Shown piece by piece: positions 31,076 through 40,000 of a stretch of DNA of 64,000 nt. This stretch comes from Aliihoeflea aestuarii (lineage in GTDB: Bacteria > Pseudomonadota > Alphaproteobacteria > Rhizobiales > Rhizobiaceae). The notes under the pieces are model-generated. The model made no database searches. It was not told where the DNA came from and worked only from the letters and a program-made list of their open reading frames with translations. The stretch spans positions 124,001 through 188,000 of the forward strand of contig NZ_JAAAMK010000003.1 of the NCBI RefSeq assembly GCF_024105665.1, in the 5' to 3' direction. The position numbers and the translations under genes are program-made. The first letter of the stretch is position 1. Each line of letters starts with the position of its first letter.

Positions 31076-31963
31076 ATGAGCGAAGATCTTTCACGCAAAA
31101 GGTTGGGCCGCGGACTTGCCGCACTGATCGGCGACCTCGACAGACCGGATGCGGGGCGCGACGAATTTTCTGCCGTGCGCGCAGACGGGATGGCGGCGAT
31201 CGAACGTATCGCGCCGAATCCCCGAAACCCACGCCGTGCTTTCGCGGAGCCCGACCTTGAGGATTTGACGCAATCGATCCGTGAGCACGGAATCGTTCAG
31301 CCGGTCGTCGTAAGGCGTATGCCGGACGACAAATTCGAGATCATCGCCGGCGAGCGTCGTTGGCGCGCCGCACAGCGTGCCGGCCTGATCGACGTGCCGG
31401 TCGTGATTCGCGATGTGAGCGATCGGGTCGCGCTCGAACTCGCCATTATCGAGAATGTCCAGCGCGCTGATCTGAATGCCGTGGAAGAGGCGCTTGGTTA
31501 TCAGCAACTGATCGACGAGCATAATTACACGCAGGCAGACCTCGGACAGGTGATCGGCAAAAGTCGCAGCCATGTTGCCAACACATTGAGACTGCTGAAG
31601 CTTTCGCAGCATGTTCGCGAGATGGTGACCGATGGTTCCTTGTCTGCCGGCCACGCGCGAACGCTCGTGACCGCAATCGACCCTGACCTTCTCGCCCGCC
31701 GCATCGTTGATGAAGGCTTGTCCGTGAGACAGGCGGAAGCGCTTGCGCAGCAGCCCGTCCGCATCGGCGAGCCAGCTAAGCCGCGAGCTGACGGAACCGT
31801 CCAGAAGGATGCGGATACGATTGCGCTCGAGAAGACCTTGTCCGATGCGCTCGGGCTGAAAGTGTCCATCACGCATGGACAGAAGGGCGGAGATATCAAG
31901 ATCCGTTATTCGACCCTCGAACAACTGGACGGCATCTGCCACAAGCTGCAGCGAGCACACTGA
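31076..31963 (+). CDS. parB: Chromosome-partitioning protein ParB
   Basis: The 295-residue protein has RKRLGRGLAALIGD at the start (the ParA-activating region). The CTPase/nuclease-like domain follows, with the REHGIVQPVVVRR and GERRWRAAQRAG boxes. An HTH with KSRSHVANTLRLL and a C-terminal dimerisation domain ending GGDIKIRYSTLEQLDGI complete it. It binds parS and spreads as a CTP-dependent clamp. The ATG at 31076 has AGGGAGA 6 nt upstream. Confidence 0.97.
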   Translation: MSEDLSRKRLGRGLAALIGDLDRPDAGRDEFSAVRADGMAAIERIAPNPRNPRRAFAEPDLEDLTQSIREHGIVQPVVVRRMPDDKFEIIAGERRWRAAQRAGLIDVPVVIRDVSDRVALELAIIENVQRADLNAVEEALGYQQLIDEHNYTQADLGQVIGKSRSHVANTLRLLKLSQHVREMVTDGSLSAGHARTLVTAIDPDLLARRIVDEGLSVRQAEALAQQPVRIGEPAKPRADGTVQKDADTIALEKTLSDALGLKVSITHGQKGGDIKIRYSTLEQLDGICHKLQRAH

Positions 31964-31981
31964 AGCCTGGGCTCCCGCCTC

Positions 31982-31997
31982 GGACTCACGTGAAACA
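31982..31997. promoter_or_regulatory. parS-like site 4 (parB-holA gap)
   Basis: GGACTCACGTGAAACA matches 13 of 16 parS positions with one half intact. It is the only one of the four sites lying wholly outside coding sequence, in the 42-bp gap between the convergent parB and holA. Confidence 0.75.
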
Positions 31998-32005
31998 CGG
32001 CGCGA

Positions 32006-33043
32006 TCAACGCAGCCGGCTTGCCTCTATCGTAATCGCAAGCAGCGCCTGCCGGATGGTGGGCATGTCCAGACTGGCGCGTGTCCGTGATGCCAGCACGG
32101 TTGCCTGCAATCGGTCGAGGGCCCGAGACAAGGCCCGAGCATTCCAGCGCCGAACTGCATTTTCGACCGTATTTCGCCGGCTAAAAAATACGGGAGGGCG
32201 CGATGAAGCGACTGCGGCCGACGCCGAAGCGCCATTATCGACCGCACTTCGCAACAATTCCAGTTGCTGAAACTGCCGCATGACGGCCGAGAGCAGTTGA
32301 AACGGCGCATTGCCGGCCTTGATCCATCCCGCATAGGCACCGTCAAAGGCTGCGACATCGCCCACGAGGATCGCATCCGTGGCGTCGTCGAGCGATTTTG
32401 CCGACACGTCGCCGACGATTTCGGTGACGTGAGCAAGTTCGATGCGGCCCAGATCGCGCGCATAAAGCGAAAGCTTCTCGATCTCGCCGCGTGTCGCCAG
32501 CCGATCGCCACCGAGCGATGCCTTCAACGCCTGGCGCGCCTCGGGCGAAATGGCCAGGCCGTCGCGGCCGAGGACATCGTCGATGATGCTCTCGATCGTG
32601 CGCGCCTGATCCGCATAGCAGGGCAGGGCCATGCCGGCCGATCCGGATTCGACGGCGGCGCGGATCGGCGATCCCTTCTTCAGGTCTCCGCCCTCGATCA
32701 GGATGACGGTGGTCTCCGGCGGCTGCGCGCACAGATCTTTAAGCGCGGTTCCCAGCGCCTTCTGGGCTCCGGCGCCGCGCACCCATATCAGGCGGCGGTC
32801 GGCGAACATGGCGACGGTGTGCGCCTCGTCGAAAAGGCGACCGGGGTCGGCCTCAAGTTCCGAAGCGTCAAGCCTGACTGTGGAAAACGGATCGTTCGCC
32901 TTGAAACCCGACTGCAGGGCGAACTGGTTTGCGCGTTCTGACACGAGCCCGCGATCCGGCCCATAGACCAGAACGATGGGAAACGCGGTTTGCGGCCGTA
33001 TCAGCCAGCCATCGACTTCGTGTGCCTTCTTCTGTGCCATCAT
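32006..33043 (-). CDS. holA: DNA polymerase III delta subunit
   Basis: The 345-residue protein has the HolA pattern VLVYGPDRGLVSERA near the start, TVRLDASEL, and FADRRLIWVRGAGAQKA in the domain I-II region. The C-terminal collar domain includes LLSAVMRQFQQLELLR. It opens the sliding clamp as part of the clamp loader. It is convergent with parB. The upstream neighbour is an ABC transporter; the leuS/lptE genes often seen in rhizobia are missing. Confidence 0.93.
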   Translation of the reverse strand: MMAQKKAHEVDGWLIRPQTAFPIVLVYGPDRGLVSERANQFALQSGFKANDPFSTVRLDASELEADPGRLFDEAHTVAMFADRRLIWVRGAGAQKALGTALKDLCAQPPETTVILIEGGDLKKGSPIRAAVESGSAGMALPCYADQARTIESIIDDVLGRDGLAISPEARQALKASLGGDRLATRGEIEKLSLYARDLGRIELAHVTEIVGDVSAKSLDDATDAILVGDVAAFDGAYAGWIKAGNAPFQLLSAVMRQFQQLELLRSAVDNGASASAAVASSRPPVFFSRRNTVENAVRRWNARALSRALDRLQATVLASRTRASLDMPTIRQALLAITIEASRLR

Positions 33044-33204
33044 ATCTCCTTGGCCGCGTCAAAGGCACCGTTCGACACGATCAAGTCAATATGGCAAACC
33101 GGGGCATCGGCCGCGACAGCATGACCTGTCCGGAAGGCGTTGCATTTATGCTCCTTTTGCGCCCTATTGCAGATTAATCGACTACAGCACGGCAAAGGGC
33201 GCGC

Positions 33205-33981
33205 GTGACAAACGACGAAACGCCGGTCATCTCGATCAGCAACCTGCACAAGAGCTATGGCAATCTGGAAGTCCTGAAGGGTGTCGATATGACCGCGCCG
33301 CGCGGACATGTCGTGTCGCTCATTGGATCGTCGGGATCGGGCAAATCGACCCTGCTGCGCTGCTGCAACCTTCTGGAAGACAGCCAGGACGGCGAAATCC
33401 GGTTCGAAGGCGAGCCGGTCCGCTGGCGGGGCCACGGCCTTCATCGGCACCCCGCCGACAAGGGGCAGGTCATCCGCATCCGCTCCAACCTTTCGATGGT
33501 GTTCCAGCAGTTCAATCTGTGGGCGCATATGACGATCCTGCAGAACGTCATGGAGGCGCCCCTCACCGTCCTTCACCAGTCGCGCGAGGAGGTCGAGACG
33601 CGCGCGCGCGAGCTGCTCGACAAGGTCGGCATCGCAGAAAAGGCGGACGCCTATCCTGCGATGCTGTCGGGGGGCCAGCAGCAACGCGCGGCGATCGCGC
33701 GGGCGCTGTGCATGGAGCCGCGCGCGCTCCTGTTCGACGAGCCCACCTCCGCGCTCGATCCCGAACTGGAACAGGAAGTCGTCAGGGTCATCAAGGCGCT
33801 GGCCGAGGAAGGCCGCACGATGCTTCTCGTCACGCACGATATGCGGCTTGCCGCGGACGTTTCCGACCACGTCGTCTTCCTGCATCAGGGCAGGATCGAG
33901 GAGGAAGGACCACCGGATGCGCTTTTCGGCAATCCGCAGACGCAAAGGCTGCGTGGATTTTTGCGCGCCACTGAAGCATAA
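33205..33981 (+). CDS. ABC transporter ATPase, polar amino-acid uptake (HisP/OccP type)
   Basis: The 258-residue ATPase has Walker A GSSGSGKST at about 44-52, the Q-loop in MVFQQFNLW, the signature LSGGQQQR, Walker B ALLFDEPTSALDPE and the H-loop VTHDM. The insertion FEGEPVRWRGHGLH is typical of the HisP/OccP subgroup. It probably starts at GTG 33205. It energises import with the receptor and two permeases that follow, giving a complete four-gene importer. Confidence 0.92.
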   Translation: MTNDETPVISISNLHKSYGNLEVLKGVDMTAPRGHVVSLIGSSGSGKSTLLRCCNLLEDSQDGEIRFEGEPVRWRGHGLHRHPADKGQVIRIRSNLSMVFQQFNLWAHMTILQNVMEAPLTVLHQSREEVETRARELLDKVGIAEKADAYPAMLSGGQQQRAAIARALCMEPRALLFDEPTSALDPELEQEVVRVIKALAEEGRTMLLVTHDMRLAADVSDHVVFLHQGRIEEEGPPDALFGNPQTQRLRGFLRATEA

Positions 33982-34014
33982 ATAAAACATCAACCTACAG
34001 AGGGAAAAAGACCA

Positions 34015-34737
34015 ATGAAAAAACTGATTTTGGCCAGCGTGGCGCTTGCCTTCGCATCGGGCACCGCTCTTGCGCAGGACGTCGTGCGCATCGGCACGGA
34101 AGGCGCCTACCCGCCCTACAACTTTATCAATGACCAGAACGAACTCGACGGTTTCGAGCGTGAGTTCGGCGATGCGCTGTGCGAACGCGCGGAACTGAAT
34201 TGCGAATGGGTGCTGAACGACTGGGACACGATCATCCCCAACCTGGTCGGCGGCAATTACGATGCCATCATGGCCGGTATGTCGATCACGGAAGCGCGCA
34301 AGCAGGTCATCGGTTTCAGCCAGAACTATATGCCGCCGGACCTGTCGGCCTATATGGCCCCCGTCGGTGCGGATGAGAGCGTGCGGGACGGCGTCGTGGT
34401 CGTTCAGTCGAACACGATGCAGGCGAGCTACGTTGCCGAAACCGACGCAACGCTGGTCGAATTCCCGACCCCGGACGAGACGATCGCTGCCGTGCGCTCG
34501 GGCGAAGCCGATGCCGTCATGGCCGACAAGGACTTCCTGGTCCAGTATGTCGAGCAGGGCGATTTCGAATTCGTCGGCGAAGATATCCAGCTCGGCGAGG
34601 GCCTCGGCATCGGCCTGCGTCAATCCGACGAGGAACTGCGCGACACGTTCAACGCCGCCATCGACGAGATGAAGGCGGACGGTTCGCTGAACGAGCTCAT
34701 CACCAAGTGGTTCGGCGCGGACGCACCGACCTTCTGA
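34015..34737 (+). CDS. Periplasmic polar amino-acid binding protein
   Basis: The 240-residue protein has a signal peptide (MKKLILASVALAFASGTALA) and the family-3 solute-binding signature GTEGAYPPYNFINDQ, then GFEREFGDALCERA and GGNYDAIMAGMSITEARK. It looks like the lysine/arginine/ornithine or opine-type receptors; the ligand cannot be fixed by eye. Two cysteines (CERAELNC) may form a disulfide. The ATG follows AGGGAAAAAG. Confidence 0.92.
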   Translation: MKKLILASVALAFASGTALAQDVVRIGTEGAYPPYNFINDQNELDGFEREFGDALCERAELNCEWVLNDWDTIIPNLVGGNYDAIMAGMSITEARKQVIGFSQNYMPPDLSAYMAPVGADESVRDGVVVVQSNTMQASYVAETDATLVEFPTPDETIAAVRSGEADAVMADKDFLVQYVEQGDFEFVGEDIQLGEGLGIGLRQSDEELRDTFNAAIDEMKADGSLNELITKWFGADAPTF

Positions 34738-34752
34738 TCCTCGCATGTGAAG

Positions 34753-34776
34753 CCGGGTGGCGCTTGCGCCGCCCGG
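34753..34776 (+). other. GC-rich hairpin between the amino-acid receptor and first permease genes
   Basis: Nearly perfect 11-bp inverted repeat CCGGGTGGCGC / GCGCCGCCCGG with a 2-nt loop, ending 1 nt before the ATG at 34778. No T-tract follows. Such elements protect upstream receptor mRNA and lower permease expression in other operons. Confidence 0.7.
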
Positions 34777-34777
34777 A

Positions 34778-35668
34778 ATGCCGCCCATGTTCGCATTTTG
34801 CACCGACCCGAGCACCCTGCCGGACTGGCAGTGGTTCGCCTGCTATCTGACGAGCGGGACGCATCTGGCGTTCTACTGGTCGTTCGTGGTCGTCATGGTG
34901 CTGATCCTTCTGGCGGCGCCCTTCGCGCTGGCGTTCGGGTTTGCCGGCGCGCTGGCGACGCGCTCGCACATGGCGCCTATACGCCTTGTCGGCCGCACCT
35001 ATACGTCGATGGTGCGCGGCGTTCCCGACATCGTCTTCTTTCTCTTCATCCCGATCGCGATCGATCAGGCACTCGAATATATCCTGCATCAGGTTCGTTG
35101 CCCGGACTGGGACATGCCGATCCGGCGCGGAAACGACTTTCTCGTCTGCGCGCAGGCCAAGGTGCCGCTCTCGTCCTCGCCCGCCTGGGTGCATGATATC
35201 TACGCGTTTTCGCTGGCGCTTTTCGCCTTCGCGCTCGTCTTCGGCGCGTTCGCGGCCAACACGCTCTACGGCGCGATGAACGCTGTTCCCAAATCGCAAA
35301 CGGAGACCGCTGAAGCCTACGGCATGACGAAGCCGCAGGCGTTCCGCCGTGTCCTGCTTCCGCAGATGTGGGTCTATGCCCTGCCCGGCCTGTCGAATCT
35401 GTGGATGATCCTGATCAAGGCCACGCCGCTTCTCTTCCTGCTCGGCATTCGCGACATCGTCTATTGGGCGCGCGAGCTCGGTGGCCAGAAGACCGGCTTC
35501 TACGCCTATCCGCATCCCGACTGGCGGGTCTGGTATTTCCTCGTCGTGCTCGTGTTCTACCTGGTGCTGACCGCATGCAGCGAGCGCGTCTTCGAATGGC
35601 TGATGCGCCGGTTCAGCCATGGGCAGGCGACGGCGGCCGGCGAGCGCCAGAGAAGGGCAGCGGCATGA
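34778..35668 (+). CDS. ABC transporter permease 1, polar amino-acid uptake
   Basis: The roughly 296-residue permease has the binding-protein-dependent transport motif around EAYGMTKPQAFRRVLLPQM (EAA loop), which contacts the ATPase. Helices are visible at about 28-52, 80-100, 140-170, 190-215 and 250-270. It is longer than HisQ (about 230), with an extra loop after RGVPDIVFFLFIPIAID that holds two Cys (VRCPDW, FLVCAQ). The start could be ATG 34778 or 34787. Confidence 0.9.
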   Translation: MPPMFAFCTDPSTLPDWQWFACYLTSGTHLAFYWSFVVVMVLILLAAPFALAFGFAGALATRSHMAPIRLVGRTYTSMVRGVPDIVFFLFIPIAIDQALEYILHQVRCPDWDMPIRRGNDFLVCAQAKVPLSSSPAWVHDIYAFSLALFAFALVFGAFAANTLYGAMNAVPKSQTETAEAYGMTKPQAFRRVLLPQMWVYALPGLSNLWMILIKATPLLFLLGIRDIVYWARELGGQKTGFYAYPHPDWRVWYFLVVLVFYLVLTACSERVFEWLMRRFSHGQATAAGERQRRAAA

Positions 35669-36516
35669 GAAGCTGCCAGGAGAGTTTCGACGCCTATATC
35701 CTGCGATCCCTCGGGGGAGACTATGGCGAACGCCTTTTGCCGCGGGGCGTCGACATAACGCTTTGCGATCAGGTCTTCCTGATCGCATCCGGCCTGATCT
35801 GGAACGTCTATTTCGCAGCCCTCGCGCTCGCCGCCGGCTTCTTCGTGGCAACGGCGCTGGCCGTTGCGAAGTTCAGCGAGAATCCGTTCCTGAGCAAGCC
35901 GGCATCTGGATTCATCTTCCTATTTCGCGGTTCGCCGCTCTTCATCCAGTTCTTCTTCGCCTACGAGGTCTTCATCCTCTTGCCGCGCGCCGGCATTGAG
36001 ATCAACCTTATCTTCACCACCATCACCGCCGAGACGCGCTGGCTGGCGCGGGCGACGAGCGGCGCCCTCGTCGTCCTGTGGCTCAACACGTCGGCCTATA
36101 CGGCGGAGATCTTCTACGGCGCGCTGCGGGCGATTCCGAAAGGCGACCTCGAAGCGGCCGACGCCTACGGCATGAGCGGGTTCACCAAGTTCCGCCGGAT
36201 CATCTGGCCGACCATGATGAGGCTCGCCTGGCCCTCCTACACCAATGAGGCGATCTTCCTCACCCATGCGACGACGCTGGTATTCTTCTCCGGTTTTCCC
36301 GCGTGGCAGCAATCGGGCGACGCGCTCTATTATGCGCGCTACTTCGCCGACCAGACCTTCAATCCGTTCGTCAGCTATCCGATCGTGGCTGCGTATTTCA
36401 TCGTGTTGACGCTCGTCGTCATCGGTCTGTTCGGCATGGCCAACAAGCGATTGAACCGGCATCTTCCGCAGACGGTGCGCCCGAAATTCCGCTTCCGGCC
36501 GCAATATATAAGATAG
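35665..36516 (+). CDS. ABC transporter permease 2, polar amino-acid uptake
   Basis: The 283-residue permease has an EAA loop EAADAYGMSGFTKFRRIIWP and FLFRGSPLFIQFFFAYE, typical of HisM/OccM-type proteins. Before the first helix (about 40-65) it carries an N-terminal segment with two Cys (SCQESF, DITLCDQ), longer than in HisM. Its ATG overlaps the permease 1 stop (ATGA), so the heterodimer is made stoichiometrically. Confidence 0.9.
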   Translation: MRSCQESFDAYILRSLGGDYGERLLPRGVDITLCDQVFLIASGLIWNVYFAALALAAGFFVATALAVAKFSENPFLSKPASGFIFLFRGSPLFIQFFFAYEVFILLPRAGIEINLIFTTITAETRWLARATSGALVVLWLNTSAYTAEIFYGALRAIPKGDLEAADAYGMSGFTKFRRIIWPTMMRLAWPSYTNEAIFLTHATTLVFFSGFPAWQQSGDALYYARYFADQTFNPFVSYPIVAAYFIVLTLVVIGLFGMANKRLNRHLPQTVRPKFRFRPQYIR

Positions 36517-36610
36517 GCGAAGCCCGGCCGGGATCTGCGGCGTTCGACAGCGGCTGGCGAGCCGCGCTATAGTCGAGCCGGGCAGGAACCGGAGACACGC
36601 GGCACACGAG

Positions 36611-38452
36611 ATGAATGAGCCTTGGCGCCGACATTCGATCGGGTTGGCGTTAGCCGCTGCGGTCCTGTGCGTTCTCGTCGCCTGGTTCGGCACGCGCGCC
36701 ATGACGGCGATCTATCTCGACCAGGCGGAGATGCGCGGCGCCAATACGCTCGGGCTGGCCGTCACGGCGCTTCGTGGCCAGCTCGACCGCTACGAGAAAT
36801 TGCCGCAGCTCATTGCCGACCAGGATGCCATCAAGGAGCTTGCCGGGCGTCCGCGCGACCAAACACTTGTCGACGGGGTCAATATCTACCTGAAATCGAT
36901 CAACGCGCTTCTGGAATCGTCGGACATCTATGTGATGACGCCGGATGGAACGACGATCGCGGCATCGAATTTCGACGGACCGACGCCTTTCATCGGCGAG
37001 AATTTCAACTACCGGCCCTATTTTCAGGACGCGATCGCCGGCGGGCACGGGCGTTTTTTCGCCCTCGGCACGACATCGCTGAAGCGCGGCTATTATTTCG
37101 GCGCGCCGATTCGCGTCGACGACGTGATCCTGGGCGTTGTCGTTTTCAAGGTCGATATAGACGGCATCGAGCGATCCTGGCGCGGCGGCGATTACGAGAT
37201 CGTCGTGATGGATCCGGAAGGCATCATCTTCATGACCGGCCGTCCCGAATGGATGTATTCGGGTGTCGAGGCGCTGACGCGCGAGCGCCTTGCGCGCACA
37301 TCCGCCACACGCCGCTACGCCGATGCTGAACTGACCGAATTGCCGGTCACGCGCAGCACGACGCCCGAGGGGCTCGATCTCCTGTCGATCGCGGGAGCGG
37401 ACGGGACGCGCGAATATCTTGCCGTAACCGAGACGATGCCGGAAGCGGACTGGACGGTGAAGGTCCTGCTCGACACGGCGTCGGCGCGGGCGCAGGCATT
37501 GACGACGATCGCTCTTTTGATGCTCCTGATCGGCCTTGGAACGATGGGGGCGATGACATGGCTGCAACGACGCGCGCGGCTGGCCGAGCGGCTTCAGGTG
37601 CAGCGTGAGGCGCAGGAACTGCTCGAACGCCGCGTCGTGGAGCGCACGGCAGACCTTGCGGCCGTCAACCGCCTTCTGGAGGAGGAAGTCGGCGAGCGGC
37701 GGGCGACCGAACGTGCATTGCGAAAGACGCAGTCCGATCTCATCCAGGCCGGCAAGCTTGCCGCGCTCGGCCAGATGTCGGCGGCACTGTCGCACGAGTT
37801 CAACCAGCCGCTTGCCGCCGCGCGCGCCTACGCCGACAATGCCGCCGTGCTGATCGAACGCGGGCGCTTCGAAGACGCGCGGGACAACGTCCAGCGCATC
37901 TCCAAACTGGTTGAAAGGATTGGCTCGATCAGCAAGCATCTGCGCAATTTCGCCCGCAAGCCGAACCAGAAACTTGGATCCGTCGTCGTGGAGGACGTCG
38001 TCAGGGACACGCTGGAGATCATCGCCTGGCGCCTGAAGGCGGCCGATGCCAATCTCGTCATCGACCTCGGCCCGGAGCCGCTCGTGGTCCGCGCCGGTTC
38101 GGTCCGTTTACAGCAAGTGCTGGTCAATATCATCGCCAATGCGGCCGATGCCATGGAAGGGCTGCCCGATCGCGACATCGAGCTCAGCGCCCGCTCCATC
38201 GGCGATCGCATCGCGATCACAGTTCGCGACCGCGGCCCCGGCGTTCCCGATGCCATCGCAGAGCGCATCTTCGATCCATTCTTCTCCACCAAAGGCGTCG
38301 GCAAGGGACTGGGGCTCGGCCTTTCTATCTCCTACAACATCGTCAAGGATTTCGGCGGCGAACTGATGGTCGAGCGCCATCCGCAAGGCGGAGCGCTCGT
38401 CACCATCCTGCTCGACGCCGCCGAATTTGCCGTTCGGGAGGCGGCCGAATGA
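36611..38452 (+). CDS. dctB: DctB-type sensor histidine kinase (module 1)
   Basis: The 613-residue protein has TM1 at about 9-29, a periplasmic double-PAS (PDC) sensor region with NFNYRPYFQDAIAGGHGRFF (about 131-150), TM2 at about 297-317 and a coiled-coil linker. The HisKA box is ALSHEFNQPLAA with the phospho-acceptor at H395. The ATPase G boxes are RDRGPGVP and KGLGLGLSISYNI. DctB senses C4-dicarboxylates in rhizobia. Here the pair sits directly upstream of tctCBA, so the ligand may be a tricarboxylate or another organic acid. It overlaps dctD by 4 bp. Confidence 0.9.
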   Translation: MNEPWRRHSIGLALAAAVLCVLVAWFGTRAMTAIYLDQAEMRGANTLGLAVTALRGQLDRYEKLPQLIADQDAIKELAGRPRDQTLVDGVNIYLKSINALLESSDIYVMTPDGTTIAASNFDGPTPFIGENFNYRPYFQDAIAGGHGRFFALGTTSLKRGYYFGAPIRVDDVILGVVVFKVDIDGIERSWRGGDYEIVVMDPEGIIFMTGRPEWMYSGVEALTRERLARTSATRRYADAELTELPVTRSTTPEGLDLLSIAGADGTREYLAVTETMPEADWTVKVLLDTASARAQALTTIALLMLLIGLGTMGAMTWLQRRARLAERLQVQREAQELLERRVVERTADLAAVNRLLEEEVGERRATERALRKTQSDLIQAGKLAALGQMSAALSHEFNQPLAAARAYADNAAVLIERGRFEDARDNVQRISKLVERIGSISKHLRNFARKPNQKLGSVVVEDVVRDTLEIIAWRLKAADANLVIDLGPEPLVVRAGSVRLQQVLVNIIANAADAMEGLPDRDIELSARSIGDRIAITVRDRGPGVPDAIAERIFDPFFSTKGVGKGLGLGLSISYNIVKDFGGELMVERHPQGGALVTILLDAAEFAVREAAE

Positions 38453-39792
38453 CGCCGCCGACGCTGCTGCTGATCGACGACGAGGAGGAGATCAGGCGCT
38501 CGACCGCGCAGACGCTGCAACTCGCCGGCTTCGACGTGCGCGAATTCGCCGCCGCCGAACCGGCGCTCGACTACATCACGCCCGGCTTCAAGAGCGTGGT
38601 GATCAGCGATATCCGCATGCCTGGCATGGACGGAATGACGCTCCTGGCCAAAGTTCGCGAGATCGATGCCGATGTGCCCGTCATCCTCGTCACAGGGCAT
38701 GGCGACGTCCAACTCGCCGTGCGGGCGATGCGCGAAGGCGCCTATGATTTCATCGAAAAGCCGTTCAACGGCCAGCATCTTGCCGATGTCGCCCTGCGCG
38801 CCGTCGACTGGCGCAGCCTGGTTCTCGAAAACCGGCTTTTGCGGGCTGCCGCGGGTCAGCGGGACGATGTCGAGTCGCGGCTTTTGGGCCGTTCACCGGC
38901 CATGATCGATCTGCGCTACCGGCTGCGCGCCGTCGCCGCCACGGATGCTGACGTGCTGATCATCGGCGACACGGGCGTCGGCAAGGAGGTCGCCGCGCGC
39001 GCGATCCATGATCTTTCGAGCCGGTCGCTCAAGCCGTTCGTGGCGATCAATTGCGCCGCACTGCCTGCAAATCTGATCGAAAGCGAACTTTTCGGGCATG
39101 AGGCGGGCGCGTTTCCCGGCGCGATACGGGCCAGATACGGCAAGTTCGAACATGCGCGGGGCGGAACCGTGCTTCTCGACGAAATCGGCTCGATGCCGTC
39201 GGACCTGCAAGCCAAGCTCATCCGCGTCATTCAGGACCGCATGATCGTGCGGCTCGGTTCGAACGAACCGATTCCACTCGACGTTCGCTTCATCGCGACG
39301 AGCAAGGTGGAACTGGAGGACGAGGCGGTCGCTGGCCGATTTCGTGCCGATCTTCTCTACAGGCTCAACGTGGTCACGCTGCGTATCCCGTCCTTGAGCG
39401 CGCGGCGCGAGGACGTACCGGTGCTTTTTCTCCAGCTCGCGCGGGAAGCGGCCGGCCGGTATCGCCGCGATATGGTCGAAATTCCGCAACCCGTACTCGC
39501 CGAGATCGCTAGGCGCGACTGGCCGGGCAATGTCCGGGAATTGCGCAACGCCGCCGACCGCTATGTGCTCGGGCTCGGCATCGACGGGCTGGACCCTCTG
39601 CCGGCCGGCGATGACGGATTGCGGCTTGCCGAACGCGTCGCCCGCTTCGAAAGGGCCGTGATCGCCGATGCATTGCGCGCTCACGGCGGCAGTCTGAAGG
39701 CCGTCTACGAAGCGCTCGGCATTTCCCGCAAGACGCTGTACGAGAAGATGCAGCGCTATGACATCGATAAGAATGAGTTGCACGACGCCTGA
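38449..39792 (+). CDS. dctD: DctD-type sigma-54-dependent response regulator (module 1) with a GAFPGA loop
   Basis: The 447-residue protein has a receiver domain (phospho-acceptor D54 in VISDIRMPGMDG), an AAA+ domain with Walker A GDTGVGKE at 173-180 and Walker B GTVLLDEIGS, and a C-terminal Fis-type HTH (KAVYEALGISRKTLYEKMQ). The sigma-54 contact loop, GAFTGA in most of the family, reads GAFPGA (220-225; codon CCC at 39115-39117). If functional, it activates sigma-54 promoters, most likely that of tctCBA downstream. Confidence 0.92.
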   Translation: MTPPTLLLIDDEEEIRRSTAQTLQLAGFDVREFAAAEPALDYITPGFKSVVISDIRMPGMDGMTLLAKVREIDADVPVILVTGHGDVQLAVRAMREGAYDFIEKPFNGQHLADVALRAVDWRSLVLENRLLRAAAGQRDDVESRLLGRSPAMIDLRYRLRAVAATDADVLIIGDTGVGKEVAARAIHDLSSRSLKPFVAINCAALPANLIESELFGHEAGAFPGAIRARYGKFEHARGGTVLLDEIGSMPSDLQAKLIRVIQDRMIVRLGSNEPIPLDVRFIATSKVELEDEAVAGRFRADLLYRLNVVTLRIPSLSARREDVPVLFLQLAREAAGRYRRDMVEIPQPVLAEIARRDWPGNVRELRNAADRYVLGLGIDGLDPLPAGDDGLRLAERVARFERAVIADALRAHGGSLKAVYEALGISRKTLYEKMQRYDIDKNELHDA

Positions 39793-39804
39793 CTGACGCG
39801 CTTT

Positions 39805-39857
39805 ATGTGTGGAATCTAACACATGAAGATCGGCCGATGTGTGGAGATCCACACATC
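39805..39857. promoter_or_regulatory. Two TGTGTGGA-type dyads upstream of tctC (probable DctD-1 sites)
   Basis: Site 2 (39836-39857) is a perfect inverted repeat, GATGTGTGGA-GA-TCCACACATC. Site 1 (39805-39824) has the same left half (ATGTGTGGA) and a degenerate right half (CTAACACAT). They are centred 32 bp apart, about three helical turns. The dyads resemble the upstream activator sites of rhizobial DctD (recalled, not checked). They sit 144-196 bp before tctC. Confidence 0.7.
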
Positions 39858-39861
39858 TCAG

Positions 39862-39877
39862 GGTATGAAATTCGCCG
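39862..39877 (+). promoter_or_regulatory. Weak sigma-54 promoter candidate for tctCBA
   Basis: GG (39862-39863) and GC (39874-39875) have the required 10-bp spacing, but only about 7 of 11 consensus bases match. It begins 5 bp after the second dyad, closer than usual. I found no better candidate before tctC. Confidence 0.3.
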
Positions 39878-40000
39878 ATACTTCCCTCAAGGGCTTGCGG
39901 ACGCCGTCAATACCCACCTCTAACTATCGTTCACGATCGGAACGACGGGTACGAGCCCGGCCGGCCGAACGAGAATAGTATTCTACCGGGAGGAATTCAT

